From positions 1 through 10,923 of the forward strand of contig JAFSBD010000225.1 in NCBI GenBank assembly GCA_017442025.1: 10,923 bases of DNA. Reading direction: 5' to 3'. The stretch's first letter is position 1. The number at the start of each line of letters is the position of its first letter. The notes under the pieces are model-generated. The model ran no database searches. It was not told where the DNA came from and saw only the letters and a list, made by a program, of their open reading frames with translations. The stretch is from Clostridia bacterium. Lineage in GTDB: Bacteria > Bacillota > Clostridia > Oscillospirales > QAKW01. Shown in pieces: positions 8,448 to 10,923 of this stretch. Made by a program: the position numbers and the translations under genes.

Positions 8448-10064
8448 ATGTATGTCATCAAAAATGCACTGAAATGCATCGGGCGGGCCAAGGGTAGAAA
8501 TATCCTGATCGGCGTCATCATGCTGGTGATCGCCGTTTCCGCCTGCATCGGCCTCTCCATCCGTCAGGCGGCGCAAAATGCGCGGGAGGAAACGCTGGCC
8601 GATCTTACCGTTACCGCCACCATCTCCTTTGACCGTCAGTCGATGATGGGGCAGATGGGGAAACCTGAAAGCGGGGAAAAATTCGATCGGGATCAGTTTG
8701 CCTCCATGATGGGCAACGCTTCTTCTCTAACCTTGGAGGAGTATCAGATTTATGCCAAGGCGGAGGCGGTGCAGGATTTTCATTATACTCTAACAGCCTC
8801 TCTCAACGGCAGTGATGAGATCCAACCGGTATCCACCGAAACGGAAGAGGATGAGAGCTCTTCTTCCGGATTCGGCGGGTTTGGCGGCATGATGATGCCC
8901 GGCGGGAATATGCCCGGCGGCAAGGGCGGAATGAGCTTTGCCCAAAGCGATTTCTCCATCGAGGGCTATAACTGCGAGGCGGCAATGACCAACTTCCAAG
9001 AAGGGGTTGCCACCATTACCGACGGTGCGATTTTTGAAGAGGGAACCGATTCTTATGATTGCATTATATCGGAAGAATTGGCTGCGTTTAATAATCTTGC
9101 GGTGGGGGATACCATGCTTCTCACCAATCCCAACAAGGAAGAGGAAACCTATACCCTCAATATAAAAGGGATCTATACCGATTCCTCGGCGAATGAGAGC
9201 AGCTTTTCTATGATGGGCGGAACCTTTTCCGATCCCGCCAATAAGATCTACATGAGCTATAATGCCTTAAAGGCGATCGTTGACGCTTCGGAAGAGGTGG
9301 CAACGGTAGAGACCGATGAGGAGACCGGACGGGAAACCTCCACCGCCCTCAACGGTCAGTTGAGCGGCACCTATATTTTTGCCGATGTTGAAAGCTATGA
9401 GCAATTTGAGGAGCAGGCGCGGGCTTTAGGGCTGGATGATTCCTATACCATCGCTTCGGCGGATATCTCTGCTTATGAAAGCAGCCTGACCCCTCTCAAC
9501 ACCCTCAGCACCATGGCAGGCTATTTCCTGCTGGTGATTTTGGTGATCGGCGCGATCATTTTGGTTGTTCTCAATATCTTCAGCGTGCGGGAACGCAAAT
9601 ATGAGATCGGCGTTTTGATGGCCATGGGCATGAAGAAATGGAAGGTTGCCACCCAATTTATGGTGGAGATCTTTGCGGTTACCATCATCGCCGTGATGTT
9701 GGGCGCGGGAATCGGCGCGGTGAGCGCGGTGCCGGTTACCAACGCTCTTTTGGCGGGGCAGATCGAATCCCAAAATTCCCGCTTTGAGCAGGTAGAGCAG
9801 AATTTCGGCCGCGGAGAGATGCCCGGCGGTATGCAGATGCCCGGCGGCTCGGCGCCGCAGCTTCCCAGCGGGGGGGGATCGCCCTTCGGCGATCTCTTTG
9901 AAGGGAGCAAAGAGTATGTTACAGAGATCAACTCTGCCATGAACCTAACCGTTGTTGCCCAGCTTTTGGGGATTGCTATCCTGCTCACCTTGGCGGCGGG
10001 GATGGTTTCGATGCTGTTTGTTATGCGCTATGAGCCGCTCAAGATTTTGGCCAATCGGGATTAA
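8448..10064 (+). CDS. ABC transporter permease, MacB/FtsX type, with Gly/Met/Pro-rich inserts
   Basis: This 538-residue protein has the topology of a MacB/FtsX-like permease. TM1 is at about 19-36, followed by a large extracytoplasmic domain (about 37-355), TM2 at 356-378, TM3 at 405-428 and TM4 at 502-526. The family's cytoplasmic coupling segment RERKYEIGVLMAMGMKKW (381-398) and the C-terminal MRYEPLKIL tail are present. Two low-complexity inserts stand out: residues 141-163 (GFGGFGGMMMPGGNMPGG and on) in the extracytoplasmic domain, and 456-481 (GEMPGGMQMPGG and on) between TM3 and TM4. An in-frame ATG at 8322 overlaps the gpmI stop but reads through the terminator and promoter. The ATG at 8448, with AAAGGGA at 8432-8438, is therefore chosen. 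Family members export peptides, lipids or drugs, or resist antimicrobial peptides; the substrate is unknown. The ATPase follows 15 bp later. No HlyD-like adaptor accompanies it. Confidence 0.9.
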   Translation: MYVIKNALKCIGRAKGRNILIGVIMLVIAVSACIGLSIRQAAQNAREETLADLTVTATISFDRQSMMGQMGKPESGEKFDRDQFASMMGNASSLTLEEYQIYAKAEAVQDFHYTLTASLNGSDEIQPVSTETEEDESSSSGFGGFGGMMMPGGNMPGGKGGMSFAQSDFSIEGYNCEAAMTNFQEGVATITDGAIFEEGTDSYDCIISEELAAFNNLAVGDTMLLTNPNKEEETYTLNIKGIYTDSSANESSFSMMGGTFSDPANKIYMSYNALKAIVDASEEVATVETDEETGRETSTALNGQLSGTYIFADVESYEQFEEQARALGLDDSYTIASADISAYESSLTPLNTLSTMAGYFLLVILVIGAIILVVLNIFSVRERKYEIGVLMAMGMKKWKVATQFMVEIFAVTIIAVMLGAGIGAVSAVPVTNALLAGQIESQNSRFEQVEQNFGRGEMPGGMQMPGGSAPQLPSGGGSPFGDLFEGSKEYVTEINSAMNLTVVAQLLGIAILLTLAAGMVSMLFVMRYEPLKILANRD

Positions 10065-10079
10065 GGAGGGGAATGAATA

Positions 10080-10721
10080 ATGGCAATTTTATCCTTAAAT
10101 AATATCTGCTTTTCCTATGGCAAGACCCCTGTTTTGAAGGATCTTTCCTATGAATTTGAAGCGGGCAAAATGTATTGCATCATGGGTCGTTCCGGTGCGG
10201 GCAAAACCACCCTGCTTTCCATCCTTTCCGGCCTGGCTTCGCCAACAAGCGGGGATATTTTCTATGAAGATAAGAACATTAAAAAGATCAATAAATACCG
10301 TTTTCGCAGTAAGTATATCGGTGTGATCTTTCAAAGTTTTAACCTGATTACCAAGTTCACTGCTTTGGAAAACGTTGTTTTATCCATGGAGATTGCCGGC
10401 GTTCGCAAGGTGAGAAAGAAGCAACGAGCGTTGGAATTGCTCCAAAGCGTTGGCCTTGATGAAGAGGAGGCCAATCGGAGAGTGCTGAAGCTTTCGGGCG
10501 GTCAGCAGCAGCGGGTAGCCATTGCGCGGGCGCTCTCTTATGAGCCCAAGATCATTTTGGCGGATGAACCCACCGGCAATTTAGATGGGGATACCCAGCG
10601 GGAGATCATGGCGATCTTTCGTTCCCTCGCCGAGCAGGGCAAGTGCGTAATTTTGGTGAGCCATTCGCCGGAGGTTGCCGAAATGTGCGATGTTCGGTAT
10701 GAACTGAAAAAGATTAAATAA
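10080..10721 (+). CDS. ABC transporter ATP-binding protein, MacB/LolD type
   Basis: This 213-residue cytoplasmic ATPase pairs with the preceding permease. All nucleotide-binding motifs are intact: Walker A GRSGAGKTT (36-44), Q-loop IFQSFNL (83-89, Q85), ABC signature LSGGQQQR (138-145), Walker B IILADEPT (158-165, D162 and E163), D-loop GNLDG (166-170) and the switch histidine in VSHS (H195). The sequence type, especially IFQSFNLI and LADEPTGNLD, belongs to the MacB/LolD/FtsE group, which works by mechanotransmission rather than classical channel transport. AAGGAGGG at 10063-10070 starts inside the permease stop and lies 9 nt before the ATG, so the two genes are one operon. The protein is slightly short of the usual 220-235 residues, ending soon after the switch region, with no sign of truncation. 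Confidence 0.96.
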   Translation: MAILSLNNICFSYGKTPVLKDLSYEFEAGKMYCIMGRSGAGKTTLLSILSGLASPTSGDIFYEDKNIKKINKYRFRSKYIGVIFQSFNLITKFTALENVVLSMEIAGVRKVRKKQRALELLQSVGLDEEEANRRVLKLSGGQQQRVAIARALSYEPKIILADEPTGNLDGDTQREIMAIFRSLAEQGKCVILVSHSPEVAEMCDVRYELKKIK

Positions 10722-10726
10722 AGCAT

Positions 10727-10759
10727 AAAAAAAGAACCCGCTGAGCGGGTTCTTTTTTT
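10727..10759 (+). terminator. Intrinsic terminator of the ABC transporter operon
   Basis: GAACCCGC (10734-10741), loop TGA and GCGGGTTC (10745-10752) are followed by seven T residues and preceded by seven A residues that extend the pairing. It starts 6 bp after the ATPase stop. The long A and T runs would also allow termination from the opposite strand. Confidence 0.95.
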
Positions 10760-10772
10760 CTTGTCTAACAAA

Positions 10773-10793
10773 ACCACCGGCGGTGCCGGTGGT
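10773..10793 (+). repeat. Subterminal hairpin of the insertion sequence
   Basis: Nine paired bases (ACCACCGGC, 10773-10781, and GCCGGTGGT, 10785-10793) enclose a GGT loop. No T-tract follows, so it is not a terminator. Its position upstream of the transposase fits the structure that the TnpA dimer recognises at the left end of IS200/IS605 elements. Confidence 0.7.
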
Positions 10794-10815
10794 ACCCAAA
10801 AGCTTTAGCTATGAG

Positions 10816-10844
10816 TGGAAAAAATATCCTCCTTTGTCTAAAAT
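10816..10844 (+). promoter_or_regulatory. Candidate tnpA promoter inside the insertion sequence
   Basis: TGGAAA (10816-10821), a 17-bp spacer and TAAAAT (10839-10844) form a plausible promoter. Its start would be near 10851, downstream of the left arm of the leader inverted repeat (10827-10839). A transcript from here would therefore lack that arm. Confidence 0.4.
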
Positions 10845-10887
10845 AGAAGTGGGTTTGCCAACCACAACAAAGAAAGACAAAGGAGGA
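10827..10887 (+). promoter_or_regulatory. Inverted repeat that can sequester the tnpA ribosome binding site
   Basis: TCCTCCTTTGTCT (10827-10839) is the perfect reverse complement of AGACAAAGGAGGA (10875-10887). The right arm contains the Shine-Dalgarno AGGAGG (10881-10886) for the GTG start at 10896. The loop holds a smaller bulged hairpin (GTGG at 10850-10853 with CCAC at 10860-10863). In RNA this stem would hide the ribosome binding site. SD sequestration is an established mode of tnpA repression in IS200. Confidence 0.7.
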
Positions 10888-10895
10888 ATCAAGTC

Positions 10896-10923
10896 GTGAA
10901 ACTTGACACAGATAGTTTAGCAC
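10896..10923 (+). CDS. tnpA: IS200/IS605-family transposase TnpA, N-terminal fragment at window edge
   Basis: Only nine codons lie in the window, starting at a GTG with AGGAGG 9 nt upstream, and reading MKLDTDSLA. That matches the start of clostridial IS200-type TnpA proteins, which typically go on with HTKWxCKYH(I/V)VFAPKYRR. These are about 130-155-residue HUH-fold Y1 transposases that cut and rejoin single strands with one tyrosine. The call rests on this short N-terminus plus the surrounding hairpin layout. The catalytic HUH and Tyr residues are outside the window, so whether the gene is intact cannot be judged. Confidence 0.72.

Larger units (their letters stand above)
10773..10923 (+). 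mobile_element. Left end of an IS200/IS605-type insertion sequence (runs off the window)
   Basis: Just beyond the ABC operon terminator the DNA carries a subterminal hairpin (10773-10793), a leader with a nested inverted repeat, and the start of a TnpA-like transposase. This is the layout of IS200/IS605 elements, which move as single strands by recognising hairpins near each end instead of having terminal inverted repeats. The exact left boundary cannot be fixed because these elements make no target duplication. It probably lies a few bases before the hairpin, between 10760 and 10773. The right end is outside the window. Confidence 0.75.

Noticed and set aside
10773..10793. GC-rich hairpin read as a second terminator of the ABC operon
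   Set aside because: It has no T-run after the stem; its position before a TnpA-like start fits an insertion-sequence end better.

Overview
This window looks like chromosomal DNA from a Gram-positive Clostridia-type bacterium, most plausibly a gut Oscillospiraceae/Ruminococcaceae relative. That placement is inferred from gene content, AGGAGG-type ribosome binding sites, AT-rich intergenic regions with moderately GC-rich genes, and a Firmicutes-like SecA with a C-terminal zinc tail. No rRNA, tRNA, CRISPR array or phage genes were seen.

Left part (1-1590): a two-gene operon with an ATGA overlap encodes a small ECF-type sigma-70 factor and a single-pass membrane protein. The second protein has a short cytoplasmic N-terminus, one transmembrane segment, a long acidic proline-rich linker and an extracytoplasmic C-terminal domain. 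It is probably the sigma factor's regulator, although it lacks the usual zinc anti-sigma motif. A strong bidirectional terminator separates it from secA, which converges from the right.

Middle (1591-8358): secA (minus strand) and the glycolytic cluster pgk-tpiA-gpmI (plus strand) diverge from a 188-bp region in which a promoter for each direction can be read. The cluster encodes phosphoglycerate kinase, triosephosphate isomerase and cofactor-independent phosphoglycerate mutase. A hairpin lies between pgk and tpiA, tpiA and gpmI are almost contiguous, and a strong terminator closes the operon. gap and eno, often found in such clusters, are not in the window.

Right part (8359-10759): a MacB/FtsX-type ABC transporter operon has the permease first and the ATPase second. 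The permease carries two Gly/Met/Pro-rich inserts in its non-membrane parts. Its promoter has a consensus -10, a poor -35 and two ATTTAC repeats 11 bp apart, suggesting activation by an OmpR-family response regulator. The closing terminator has the same stem as the one before the operon.

Right edge (10760-10923): the left end of an IS200/IS605-type insertion sequence, with a GC-rich subterminal hairpin and the first nine codons of the TnpA transposase. A 13-bp inverted repeat in the leader would sequester the tnpA Shine-Dalgarno in transcripts entering from outside.

Most of the window is ordinary housekeeping DNA. The parts most worth following up are the sigma-factor/membrane-protein pair, the Met-rich permease with its putative response-regulator site, and the self-limiting leader of the insertion sequence.
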